A stretch of DNA of 63,899 bases, taken from positions 1 through 63,899 of IMG/VR virus record IMGVR_UViG_3300009506_000024. One strand, given 5' to 3'. Numbering within the stretch: position 1 is the stretch's first letter; each line of letters begins with the position of its first letter. The notes beneath the pieces are model-generated. The model ran no database searches and was not told the DNA's origin. It worked only from the letters and a program-made list of their open reading frames with translations. The position numbers were made by a program, and so were the translations under genes. Below are positions 36,784 through 45,050 of the stretch, piece after piece. This DNA comes from a virus.

Positions 36784-37199
36784 GGGCACAGACGAAAACG
36801 GGTGGGGTTGAGAAAACAGCCCTGGTCGGTGCCCTAACACACCCGCTGGCAATCGGGACCGGTCTCGGCGCCCTCGGTGGTGCCGGCATCGGGTACCTCG
36901 CCTCAGATGAGGATGACCCGACCAACATCCGCCTGCGCAAGACTTTGGTGGGTGCTGGTACGGGCGCGGGCATCGGAGCGCTTGCTGGCGGTCTGTCTGC
37001 GTCTGGTGGGATCCCTATGGAGCAGGTGAAGAACATCACGTTGTCCAGTCACGCTCAGGGCTTCGGGGATGCTCTTCGCAAAGCAAGTGGCAACCCTGAC
37101 CTGGCCAAGGAGATCCTGAGCAAGATGGAGCCCAAGATGAGGGACCAAGTCATCAAGAGCTTCAACAAGGGCTGGCTGGCGAGGTGGTTTGGAGGATGA
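36783..37199 (+). CDS. Glycine-zipper continuation frame with no normal start codon
   Basis: This frame is open from 36663 to the stop at 37197-37199 but contains no ATG, GTG or TTG before the TTG at 36945. The part from about 36810 reads as real protein in the style of the gene before it (EKTALVGALTHPLAIGTGLG, then LASDEDDPTNIRLRK, then VGAGTGAGIGALAGGLSA). The C-terminus is helical (DLAKEILSKMEPKMRDQVIK). Either the upstream frame shifts by -1 near 36663-36783, or a CTG or other non-standard start is used, or the gene has a frameshift mutation. The end overlaps the next gene's ATG. Confidence 0.55.
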   Translation, partial: GAQTKTGGVEKTALVGALTHPLAIGTGLGALGGAGIGYLASDEDDPTNIRLRKTLVGAGTGAGIGALAGGLSASGGIPMEQVKNITLSSHAQGFGDALRKASGNPDLAKEILSKMEPKMRDQVIKSFNKGWLARWFGG

Positions 37200-38080
37200 T
37201 CAGCATCACCCAAATACACGTGAGGAGCTACGACCTCGATCATCTCGACATCTTCTGGGAGATCCCGGAGATTTCTGAGCAGCTCGAGGACTATGACTTC
37301 TTCGTGTTGAGGAGCACGGACGGCGCTGCCGGTCCGTTTGAGGTGCTTGCTGGTCCGTTCTACAACACGTTCCATTTCCGAGACATTGACGTCCACATGC
37401 TGAACAAGTGGCGTCAGTACTACTACAAGATCCGAGTCGTCCATCGCTCTTCTCAGAAGGCGAAAGAGTTTGGCCCTCAATGGCTCCGCGCGCAGCCGGA
37501 TCTGTTGGGGCTCGAGTTCCAGCGTCGTGAACAGCTTCTCTTCCAGGAGTTCAATGGCCGGATAGCGTTTCTCTTTCCTGCCCTCACTTTTGGACAGAGG
37601 TGCGGACACTGTTGGGACCTCGGCCCCAAGAACAACACCATCGGAAGGTCGAAGCATCAGAACTGCTCGACCTGTTTCGACACGACTTTCGTCGGGGGCT
37701 TTGCGTCTCCGATTCTCTTCTACGTGCAGATAGACCCATCCCCCAAGTCGGTGCAGATCACTGAGATGGGGGAGGATCAATTCGTTCACTCCACCGGGCG
37801 CACCACAGCCTTCCCGCCAATCAAGGCGAAGGATATTATTGTGGAAGCGGAGAACAAGAGGTGGCTCGTGAACAGCGTCAGCGGCACGGAAAAGTTGAGA
37901 GGGTCTGTTCGTCAAGAGATGCGGCTGTTCGAGCTACCCAGGGACGACATCAAGTACAAGGTGCCTGTGGACTTTGATCTGCTACGACAGCATTCACCAA
38001 GCCGTGCGTTCACGCGGCCCATGTGTTTGCAGGCTGAGCAGTTGGAGCCCGTAGCTGACGCCTGGGAGACCGAAGGATGA
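37196..38080 (+). CDS. Putative neck/tail-completion protein with zinc-like cysteines
   Basis: 294 residues from the ATG that overlaps the preceding TGA; a GTG at 37184 is less likely. The N-terminal 90 residues look like an immunoglobulin/fibronectin-like beta domain (LDIFWEIPEISEQLEDYDFF, VLRSTDGAAGPFEVL, then YYYKIRVV). A Cys-rich middle (CGHCWD then CSTCFD) suggests a zinc site. The C-terminal part is beta-rich. It lies in the head-tail connector region; function by position only. Confidence 0.6.
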   Translation: MISITQIHVRSYDLDHLDIFWEIPEISEQLEDYDFFVLRSTDGAAGPFEVLAGPFYNTFHFRDIDVHMLNKWRQYYYKIRVVHRSSQKAKEFGPQWLRAQPDLLGLEFQRREQLLFQEFNGRIAFLFPALTFGQRCGHCWDLGPKNNTIGRSKHQNCSTCFDTTFVGGFASPILFYVQIDPSPKSVQITEMGEDQFVHSTGRTTAFPPIKAKDIIVEAENKRWLVNSVSGTEKLRGSVRQEMRLFELPRDDIKYKVPVDFDLLRQHSPSRAFTRPMCLQAEQLEPVADAWETEG

Positions 38081-38409
38081 TTCCGAGCATGAGAGCTTTC
38101 AGTGATGAGCTCATGCTCATCAAGCAGGCCGAGGAGGAGAAGCACAAGTCCGAGCTTCCCGGCATGCTCAAGAATAGGTTCCTCAAGTCAGCACCGTTGT
38201 TCGCCCTGGGTGGCGGGCTTGGAGCTGGAGCTGGGTATCTACTGGGAGAGAAGACTCGCCCGTGGCTACTCAAGAACATGACCCCCGGCGGTCGCAGTGC
38301 AGCTCTGGCTGCTACGACAGGTCTGGGGGCAATAGGGGCAATCGCTCTTTGGGAGGCGATGAGAACCGCGGAGAAGGCTGACAGGGATGCCACCAAGCGA
38401 AACAGTTAG
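38077..38409 (+). CDS. Small glycine-zipper protein with FSDELMLIK motif
   Basis: 110 residues, ATGA overlap with the gene before. MRAFSDELMLIKQAEEEKHK puts the shared motif at the N-terminus. Two hydrophobic Gly/Ala segments follow (FALGGGLGAGAGYLLG and LAATTGLGAIGAIALW). This is the same layout as other putative internal virion proteins here: a short tag and then membrane-like helices. Confidence 0.65.
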   Translation: MIPSMRAFSDELMLIKQAEEEKHKSELPGMLKNRFLKSAPLFALGGGLGAGAGYLLGEKTRPWLLKNMTPGGRSAALAATTGLGAIGAIALWEAMRTAEKADRDATKRNS

Positions 38410-39169
38410 AGGATTCGAGCACGGCCATGCGTTGGCCTTGGCTGAAGACCCCATGCTTCAGCTCACGCGAATCTTCGTCTACTTCCTTCAGAACCTCTTC
38501 AGAGAGGCTCCAGAGGGAATGGGTATGCGCTGGCGTCCGAATGAGGAGACCACCGAGCTCATCATCAGTGACCAGAAACCGCGTCTCGACGCCTGTGAGA
38601 AGAAACCACATATAACATGTGTATTCGGAGCAGGTCAGTGGGCAGGTCTTGGGCTAGACCAGTTCCAAAAAGGTAAGCCCATGTCGAACGGGGAACGTAC
38701 GCACACGGACCTCGTGTCTTCGACGGTCGCCTACCACTGCCAGGCTCGTGAGGGGCTCCATGCCCGTAGACTGGCTTGGAACGCCTCGTACTTCACGAAT
38801 GTGTTCCGTCGAATCATCATGAAAGGCGGAGGTCTCCACCATGTCGGAGTGAGACATCAGATAGGACCAGAAACGGGACCGACGGCGTTCACCGGACCGC
38901 TCGCAGAAGAAAAGATCGTTTCGGTGGTCGCAACTATACCGTTCTATTGGCAACCCCAGTGGCTTATAAGGGATCCATCAACTGTTTGGAGGTCGATGGT
39001 GATGAACTTCAGCGTAGGTAAGCCGGCACGTCGCTTCAGCGCAGGAGAAGCTGCGCAGTTGAAGCGCGCGTCGATTTACGGACGCCCAGTTCAGCCGGTC
39101 CCAACCAGGCCCGAAGAACCGAGCTTGCATCAGACGATGCGACTCGACAAGTATGCAGGAGAGGAGTAG
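38387..39169 (+). CDS. Putative neck/tail terminator protein
   Basis: 260 residues, overlapping the previous gene by 23 bases, immediately upstream of the tail sheath. Mixed alpha/beta sequence (LTRIFVYFLQNLFREAPEG, then VVATIPFYWQPQW) without low complexity. Proteins at this position in contractile-tailed phages cap the tail or join it to the neck. Start codon choice is uncertain. Confidence 0.55.
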   Translation: MPPSETVRGFEHGHALALAEDPMLQLTRIFVYFLQNLFREAPEGMGMRWRPNEETTELIISDQKPRLDACEKKPHITCVFGAGQWAGLGLDQFQKGKPMSNGERTHTDLVSSTVAYHCQAREGLHARRLAWNASYFTNVFRRIIMKGGGLHHVGVRHQIGPETGPTAFTGPLAEEKIVSVVATIPFYWQPQWLIRDPSTVWRSMVMNFSVGKPARRFSAGEAAQLKRASIYGRPVQPVPTRPEEPSLHQTMRLDKYAGEE

Positions 39170-39172
39170 GTC

Positions 39173-42100
39173 ATGGCCGCAGAGCTTCCTCGCCCCGGAG
39201 TAGAGGTAGTCCAAGAGTTTGTGTCGGCGGCGCCGACCATCGTCACTCCGACGTTGGTACCGTGCAACGTCGCACCCTTTTTCGAGGTCATCGAGGCGCT
39301 CGCGTCCGACGGCACTCTGAATGACGATGCCAAGCTGCCTGGCTTGTACGAGCAGCTCGAGCAGACTGTCCTTCAGTCGTCGTTCCCGTCGCCGCGTGGC
39401 AACATCGATGAGGTCAACGTCCTCGAGGAGACCATCAGGTGCTTCTTCGAGTTCGGTGGCGCTCTCCAGGAGCTCTCGCAAGAGTCTGCCTTCCTGGTGG
39501 CGTTCAACGACCCGGAAGTTGCCACCCGACCCTGGGTGGAGGGTACCGGCTCCTACGCTGCGTCCTTGCCCAACGGTGGGTACGACGTGGACGGTCGGAC
39601 TCTCATCCTGCACCTCAACAGCCACACGGCACTGCCTCCGACAGCCGGGACTCTCCCGACGTCGGAGAACATCGTCGTCACGTTCTCGGCTGCCACCCCT
39701 GGTGGGAGGTTGTCGTTGGACGAGGTCATCGACCAAGTCAACGCTTTGGTCCCGAACCTGGCGTCCAAGGGTACTGGCGATGACGTCTTGAAGCTCACCT
39801 CGACGAAGTACGGGGCTGGCGCGTCGGTTGTGGTCCGGTCCACCGGGTCCGCCAACACTGGCACCGACCGTCTGGGCTTCGATGCGAGCTCTGACTCCAT
39901 CGCAGTCGGCTCTGGCTTCTATGCCAGTGACGACTATGACGGTGACCAACAGAGTCCGCGGCTCAAGGTCTACGAGGGCCAGCAGCAAGGCACCCTCGCA
40001 GCTCCGGGCTCCCAGCAGATCGTACCCCCGAACTTCCTCGACAGCAGCATCGAGGTTGGTGACGACGTCACCGCTGACGGAGTCAGCATCGGGGAGATCT
40101 CTATCGTGGAGAGCGACCAGCTCACCATGGAGATCGAGCAGAGCATTATCAGCCATGACAACCCGTTCGCCCCTCGACGTGTTCGGGTCCAAGCCAACGA
40201 TCTCGTCTACCCCGCGCCGGCGGCGAGTGGCGCTGCCTACATTCTGGGCACCACGCAGACAGCGAGAGCCACCCCGGCATTCGTCGTCTGCCAGAACCCG
40301 TTTGTCGGTACCGCCCTCCCCAGCGAGAGCATCGATGTCGATGTGACCGTGGCCGGAGTGGCACAAGCCACGGAGACTGTGAGCTCCGGGGCAGGTGACT
40401 GGACGACTCTGGCTGCCGCTGTGACCAGCATCAACGGGCAGGCGACTCTCTTCGAGGCGTACGAGTCCAACGATGTCGGTGACGAGGTGGCCACTGGTCT
40501 GGGTACCCATCTCGCGTTCCGCACCAAAGCCAACAACACTGGCAGCGGTGCAGCGGTCACCGTCTCTGACACTACGGTTCCTCAAGACGGTGCCAACGCC
40601 TGGGACTACTTGGGCATGGACTACCCGTTCTCAGCCTTTGGCGACATCGGGGAGAACATTCGGTTCCTCAGCGGTTCCTTGCCCCAGGTGACGGACGCCC
40701 AGTCCTGGGCCCTCGGTGGAGCCCGCGTGGCGACCGAGACCATCACCTACACACCCACCGTCAAGGGGGTGGTGAAGGCGGCAGAGAGCATCACCTGGTC
40801 AGCTTCGCACGCCGGCGACTCTGCAGGTCTCACTGCAGCCGTAGCCGACTGGAACAGCCAGGCGATCTACACGGAGGCGTACGAGTCCGACAGCGCAGGT
40901 ATCGAGGCTCAGTCTGGTTCCGGCACTCACTTCTCCATCCGAGCTCGAGGTGAGAACTTCGGCTCCACGGCGGAGATCGATGTGACCGCCACGGACAGTA
41001 TCCCGACCATCGCCATCGGCACCTACGCTGGCGTGGATACCGTGGACATCGACGGACAGAACTTCCAGTGGTCGTTGGATGGCAACCCCCACGTCTTCGA
41101 TGTGGTCTTCGTGGCCGATGAAGACGACGGTGGGACGTCACTCCAGTCGGTGCTGGACAAGATCAATGCGGAGACGCCGAACGTGGCTGTGGCCTCGAGC
41201 GACTCGCCCCCGCTCCTGAAGATTGCCAGCCAGAAGGTTGGCGAGGCGTCTCGGGTGATCATCGGTTCCGGTACCGCCAACACGGGTCTCGGGTTCACGG
41301 ATGACGACGACTCCGAAGCCACCAGCAATGGCGAGGCCGGTACGGGCCGTCCTGCTCCGGACCTCGGCATCGGCCTCTACGGCGAGGCGGTGATCCAAAG
41401 CCAGATCCTTCGGGACGGGCTGACGGGTGTTCCGTTTGACCCAGGCTTCGCCCCCATCCTCATCACCTACAAGGGTCTGAGAATCGATCTCAGCCCGGAT
41501 GCGGACAACCCGGCCTTGCTGACCATCGACGACATCTCCACTTTGGAAGAGGCCGCCGACCCGATCAGCACGGACAACCCGGGCTCCCTGATGACCTACC
41601 TCTCCCTCCTGAACGCTCCGGCCGTTACGGTCGCAGCCATCGGTGTGCCGGAGGTGTCTGCGGACGCCCCCGATGGTACTCCGCTCGGCTACGCCAAGTG
41701 CGCCGAGTTCCTAGAGAACGAAGAGGTCTACGCCATTGCCACGGCGTCGCAGCTCAGCACGGTCCACCAGACCTTCCTGACGCACGTCAACGTGATGTCG
41801 GAGCCCGAGCAGAAGGGCGAGCGTATCTACTTCTTCAACCCACCGATCCCAGATCGCGCGTTGCCGACGATCCTCGGTTCCGGTACCGACCTCAACACCA
41901 CGCCGACTGCCAACGAGTGCACGGTGGAGGTCAACCTGGCTCCGGCGCTCATCGCAGCGGGCATCGATCCCAACTCGGACATCAACCCGGTGACCGGGGA
42001 GATCGAGAACGAGGTCTACCTCGACATCGGTGGAGACGACAAAGCGTACCTGGTCCAAAAGGTGGACAACGGAACGATCATCACGCTGCGGACCGACTTC

Positions 42101-42868
42101 GGTACCGGAGACGGGAACGACGACTCGTTCTACAGCGTGGATGACTTCCCGACTACGGTCATCAGCGATGACTGGTCGGTGTCCATCCGCGGTGTCCAGC
42201 TCCTGGTGTCGGGGACAACCAAGCCAGACCGGAACAGGATCTCCGAGACCATCGCTTCGGCGGCCTCGGCGTACGGTTTCCGGCGCGGTTTCTACGTCCA
42301 CCCCGACCAGTGTGGGATCAACATCACCGGGCTCGAGCAGTTGGTGGAAGGCTACTACGCCACCTCTTGCATCGTGGGCATGGTTGGGCAACTGCCTCCA
42401 CAGCAAGGGTTCACCAACTACCCGATGACGGGTCTGACCAGGGTCGTGGGGTCCAACGACAAGTTCACCAATCGTCAGCTCAACGTGATGGCTGCCGGCG
42501 GTGTCTACATCCTGGTGCAGGACGCCCAGGGTGCCCCGGTCATCTGCAGGCATCAGCTCTCGACGGACATGACGTCCATCGAGACCCGCGAGCTGTCGAT
42601 CACGAAGGTGGTGGACTACACCGCGAAGTTCATGCGGGCAGGCCTGCGGAACTTCATCGGTCGGTCCAACATCACTCAGGGGTTCTTGGACAACCTCTCG
42701 ACCATCGTGCAAGGCCAGCTCAACTTCCTCGTCGAGGGCGGAGTGCTGATCGGCGCGGACATCAACAACCTCATCCAGGATGCAGACAATCCGGACACGG
42801 TGCTCATCGACGTGACGCTCGACGTACCGTTCCCGTGCAACTACATCCGGTTGACTCTCATCATCTGA
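39173..42868 (+). CDS. Tail sheath protein, very large, with duplicated inserts
   Basis: 1231 residues, against about 400-660 for most sheaths. The N-terminus (ELPRPGVEVVQEF) and the C-terminal 220 residues (GFRRGFYVHPDQCGINITGL, TGLTRVVGSNDKFTNRQLN, SITKVVDYTAKFMRAGLRNF) are sheath-like. The middle holds two pairs of related beta modules. Module A is at about 155-250 and 620-725 (SLDEVIDQVNALVPNL vs SLQSVLDKINAETPNV). Module B is at about 380-483 and 518-620 (EAYESNDVGDEVATGLGTHL vs EAYESDSAGIEAQSGSGTHF). They would decorate the outer face of the sheath. It contracts to drive the tube through the host envelope. Confidence 0.85.
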   Translation: MAAELPRPGVEVVQEFVSAAPTIVTPTLVPCNVAPFFEVIEALASDGTLNDDAKLPGLYEQLEQTVLQSSFPSPRGNIDEVNVLEETIRCFFEFGGALQELSQESAFLVAFNDPEVATRPWVEGTGSYAASLPNGGYDVDGRTLILHLNSHTALPPTAGTLPTSENIVVTFSAATPGGRLSLDEVIDQVNALVPNLASKGTGDDVLKLTSTKYGAGASVVVRSTGSANTGTDRLGFDASSDSIAVGSGFYASDDYDGDQQSPRLKVYEGQQQGTLAAPGSQQIVPPNFLDSSIEVGDDVTADGVSIGEISIVESDQLTMEIEQSIISHDNPFAPRRVRVQANDLVYPAPAASGAAYILGTTQTARATPAFVVCQNPFVGTALPSESIDVDVTVAGVAQATETVSSGAGDWTTLAAAVTSINGQATLFEAYESNDVGDEVATGLGTHLAFRTKANNTGSGAAVTVSDTTVPQDGANAWDYLGMDYPFSAFGDIGENIRFLSGSLPQVTDAQSWALGGARVATETITYTPTVKGVVKAAESITWSASHAGDSAGLTAAVADWNSQAIYTEAYESDSAGIEAQSGSGTHFSIRARGENFGSTAEIDVTATDSIPTIAIGTYAGVDTVDIDGQNFQWSLDGNPHVFDVVFVADEDDGGTSLQSVLDKINAETPNVAVASSDSPPLLKIASQKVGEASRVIIGSGTANTGLGFTDDDDSEATSNGEAGTGRPAPDLGIGLYGEAVIQSQILRDGLTGVPFDPGFAPILITYKGLRIDLSPDADNPALLTIDDISTLEEAADPISTDNPGSLMTYLSLLNAPAVTVAAIGVPEVSADAPDGTPLGYAKCAEFLENEEVYAIATASQLSTVHQTFLTHVNVMSEPEQKGERIYFFNPPIPDRALPTILGSGTDLNTTPTANECTVEVNLAPALIAAGIDPNSDINPVTGEIENEVYLDIGGDDKAYLVQKVDNGTIITLRTDFGTGDGNDDSFYSVDDFPTTVISDDWSVSIRGVQLLVSGTTKPDRNRISETIASAASAYGFRRGFYVHPDQCGINITGLEQLVEGYYATSCIVGMVGQLPPQQGFTNYPMTGLTRVVGSNDKFTNRQLNVMAAGGVYILVQDAQGAPVICRHQLSTDMTSIETRELSITKVVDYTAKFMRAGLRNFIGRSNITQGFLDNLSTIVQGQLNFLVEGGVLIGADINNLIQDADNPDTVLIDVTLDVPFPCNYIRLTLII

Positions 42869-42927
42869 GGACGTAGCGAAAGCGACGACTCTGGTGGTAG
42901 GCTCTTAGAGGAGAAGGAGAACAGGCC

Positions 42928-43656
42928 ATGGCAACATTCAGTGAGTGGAAACCATACGAACGCTTCGTTCAGTCCGGTCTGGTCGATGGCCAGTTCCTGA
43001 ACGCATCGTTCACGATGTTGGCCGCAGGTCCGCCCAGGTTGGCGAACCTCGGTGCTGGTACCGGTTTGGGTGAGTCCCTCACCGGTGGGCAGGCAGACGA
43101 CATCGTCTACCCTATCGGCATCGTCCAGAACTTCAACCTGAGCCACAACCGGCAGTTCAACCGGGTGTGGGAGATTGGGTCTGAGCGGAGCTTCTTCATC
43201 TCCGGCCGCACGGTTGGTCAGATGGGGTTGAGCCGCATCATGTACCATGGCCCGTCTCTCCTTCGGGTTCTCTACGCCTACTACCAGGATCTCTTCCCTC
43301 CCACGGTGATCCCTTCTGTTATCGCAGCGGACAACCCCGGTGCGAAGCACGTGGCGAACCCCCACGACGTGAAGATCGCTCCTGGGTACGAGAACCTCTA
43401 CCTGAACCTGGCCTCTGACCTGTTCAACCAGCCGGTCGGCATGATGGTGTACCTCCGGGACAGCAACGAAGACACGGTGGGCTCTGTCTACCTGGAGTCG
43501 TGCTACATCCCGAATCACACCATGGCGACCGACGCACAAGGGACGATCATCCAGGAGAACGCTGCTGTGCAGTTCGAGCGCGCGTTCGCCGTGGCCGTCT
43601 CTGCGTTGCCGCTGGTGTCCCTGGGAGCCCCCGAAGGCACGGCAATCGGTCTGTAG
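42928..43656 (+). CDS. Tail tube protein
   Basis: 242 residues with a strong GGAG site. It is compact and beta-rich (GIVQNFNLSHNRQFNRVWEI, then RSFFISGRTVGQMGLSRIM) and directly follows the sheath gene, the normal order for contractile tails. Tube monomers stack into the hollow pipe for DNA. The call relies on context and size. The tape-measure gene is not seen downstream, which is unusual. Confidence 0.7.
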   Translation: MATFSEWKPYERFVQSGLVDGQFLNASFTMLAAGPPRLANLGAGTGLGESLTGGQADDIVYPIGIVQNFNLSHNRQFNRVWEIGSERSFFISGRTVGQMGLSRIMYHGPSLLRVLYAYYQDLFPPTVIPSVIAADNPGAKHVANPHDVKIAPGYENLYLNLASDLFNQPVGMMVYLRDSNEDTVGSVYLESCYIPNHTMATDAQGTIIQENAAVQFERAFAVAVSALPLVSLGAPEGTAIGL

Positions 43657-43665
43657 GCCTGACAG

Positions 43666-43887
43666 ATGATTCTGAGGGCCTCCAGAGCCGCTGGTGAGCT
43701 CTCCAAGAGGGCAGCCAGCGTTCCGGGCATTCCCGGCCTAGCAGGCGAGGGAGGGGCCACTCTGTTGACCTCCAACCCCGCCGGCACCGATGGGAGGCTC
43801 CAGAACCTCGCTGCGCCTCGGGCGAAGCTCAAAAAGCTGCAAGCAGCTCGAGCTCACGCTCCTCGCCTTGGACCACCTTCTCCGTAG
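43666..43887 (+). CDS. Small protein with MILRASR N-terminal tag
   Basis: 73 residues. The N-terminus MILRASRAAGELSKRA nearly repeats that of the 86-residue head-module protein at 21474. The remainder differs and is Ala/Pro/Lys-rich without structure. The last gene of the virion operon, followed by a terminator. Its function is unknown; the shared tag suggests common targeting or processing. Confidence 0.55.
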   Translation: MILRASRAAGELSKRAASVPGIPGLAGEGGATLLTSNPAGTDGRLQNLAAPRAKLKKLQAARAHAPRLGPPSP

Positions 43888-43930
43888 CTTGGGGTTGAAT
43901 CTCAGGATTGGTCTCCCGGATTCGGCCCTG

Positions 43931-43967
43931 CCCCAGCCGGGTTGGCCTGCTCGGCTGGGGCGCTTTT
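43931..43967 (+). terminator. Rho-independent terminator after the tail operon
   Basis: CCCCAGCCG (43931-43939) pairs with CGGCTGGGG (43952-43960) and is followed by CGCTTTT. It ends the long plus-strand virion operon before a convergent minus-strand gene. Confidence 0.75.
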
Positions 43968-43980
43968 CCGGGTCCCGGAA
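43966..43980. repeat. 15-bp palindrome TTCCGGGTCCCGGAA (copy 3)
   Basis: A perfect 7-base inverted repeat around one T. It abuts the stop codon of the minus-strand gene that ends at 43981 and may help terminate that transcript. Shares the consensus TTCCGGGNMCCGGAA with two intragenic copies. Confidence 0.45.
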
Positions 43981-44199
43981 TTACCTCTTCATGGGCTGAT
44001 GCCTGGTCTTGACCTGTCGGTACGTGGCCAGGAAGTCTGGGTCTGCGGTCCTCTCGAGCGTCTGCTTGTAGTCTCTGACCACCCCACGAAGAACGTTGGA
44101 GAGGCTGGCTTGCTTCCCGCTCCTCTTTCGGATGATGGACTGCAGGTGTCTGAGGAACTCGAGCTCGGACTCGGAGAACTTGACGAAGGTACGGTACAT
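43981..44199 (-). CDS. Small putative DNA-binding protein
   Basis: 72 residues from the ATG at 44199, which follows an AGGTGGAA site. The start MYRTFVKFSESELEFLRHLQ and following basic helices (RKRSGKQASLSNVLRGVVRD) have the length and pattern of a ribbon-helix-helix or related repressor. The gene sits between the virion operon and the early operon, facing the former, with a shared divergent control region upstream. Confidence 0.5.
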   Translation of the reverse strand: MYRTFVKFSESELEFLRHLQSIIRKRSGKQASLSNVLRGVVRDYKQTLERTADPDFLATYRQVKTRHQPMKR

Positions 44200-44353
44200 G
44201 AAAGGTTCCACCTTTCTTCGGGATAAGACTTTCGCTTGGTACCCCTTCAATAGCGGTTGAGGATCACCCAAGTCAGTTACATTCTTGCCCCAGTTCTTGA
44301 ATAATGGTGTACCACAAGTTGACCTTCAACCGTGAGAGACGTAGGAGGATCAG

Positions 44354-44692
44354 ATGGAAGAAGCAAAGGGTCCGGAAGTTCCAACGGTCGAGCTCACCAG
44401 GAACAACCTGGAGACCCAAGCAGCGATTGAGATGTTGGGGGCCATCGCAGCCGGGGGCCTGAAGGAGTACGGCCAAGCCACCTTCATCATGCGCCCGGAT
44501 GGGGGCGTGGCATTTGCCAACCCCCTGCACGTCCACGTTCACCCAGACGCTGTGCCCGATCTGCCAAAGAAGAGGTTCCGTACGGTGAGACCAATCCTCG
44601 GCACCGGACGTCCGGTGTTCGTGGTGTGGAAGAACTCTGTCCTGTGGGAGATCGAGTTTATCGATGAGCCTAAAAAAGACGCAGGCGGCTAA
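44354..44692 (+). CDS. Hypothetical protein, first gene of the early operon
   Basis: 112 residues with GGAGGATCAG before the ATG. Mixed alpha/beta (AAIEMLGAIAAGGLKEYGQA, then ATFIMRPDGGVAFANP); no family recognised. Upstream lies a 154-base divergent region with a possible promoter (TTGACC at about 44322). The next gene overlaps its 3' end by 29 bases. Confidence 0.6.
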   Translation: MEEAKGPEVPTVELTRNNLETQAAIEMLGAIAAGGLKEYGQATFIMRPDGGVAFANPLHVHVHPDAVPDLPKKRFRTVRPILGTGRPVFVVWKNSVLWEIEFIDEPKKDAGG

Positions 44693-45050
44693 GATCATCG
44701 AAGAGCACTTCCGCTATCTGAGCAGCGCACGGGTGAAAGGGGATGACGTCCCTGTCTCTGCGCGCGAGGCTGGCAGAAGGATGGTGGAGATCTACCGCCT
44801 ACTGACCGGGGAGATGCCGCAGGCCGCAGGCATCGAAGAGGAGTACCACGGGGACGAGCTCCCTGGCGTCGAGTTCCCCTCGCCGCTCGAGCGCGACCCC
44901 AACGAAGTTTTCTACGTCCATCCAGGACAACCAGACATTTTGATTCCGGGAGACCAACATGGCAACGACCAAAAAAGCATCACCGAAGAAAGGCCTCGTG
45001 AAGTTGGAGGACGGCGGACTCGCCGCCTACTTGGACCTCATCGAGATTGA
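44664..45050 (+). CDS. Hypothetical protein overlapping parB-like gene
   Basis: 128 residues. The first 95 look like a normal folded protein (AAKIIEEHFRYLSSARVKG, then REAGRRMVEIYRLLTGEMPQ). The last 31 residues are encoded within the start of the next gene in another frame and look like a non-selected tail. The long overlap (92 bases) suggests translational coupling. Function unknown. Confidence 0.55.
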   Translation: MSLKKTQAAKIIEEHFRYLSSARVKGDDVPVSAREAGRRMVEIYRLLTGEMPQAAGIEEEYHGDELPGVEFPSPLERDPNEVFYVHPGQPDILIPGDQHGNDQKSITEERPREVGGRRTRRLLGPHRD

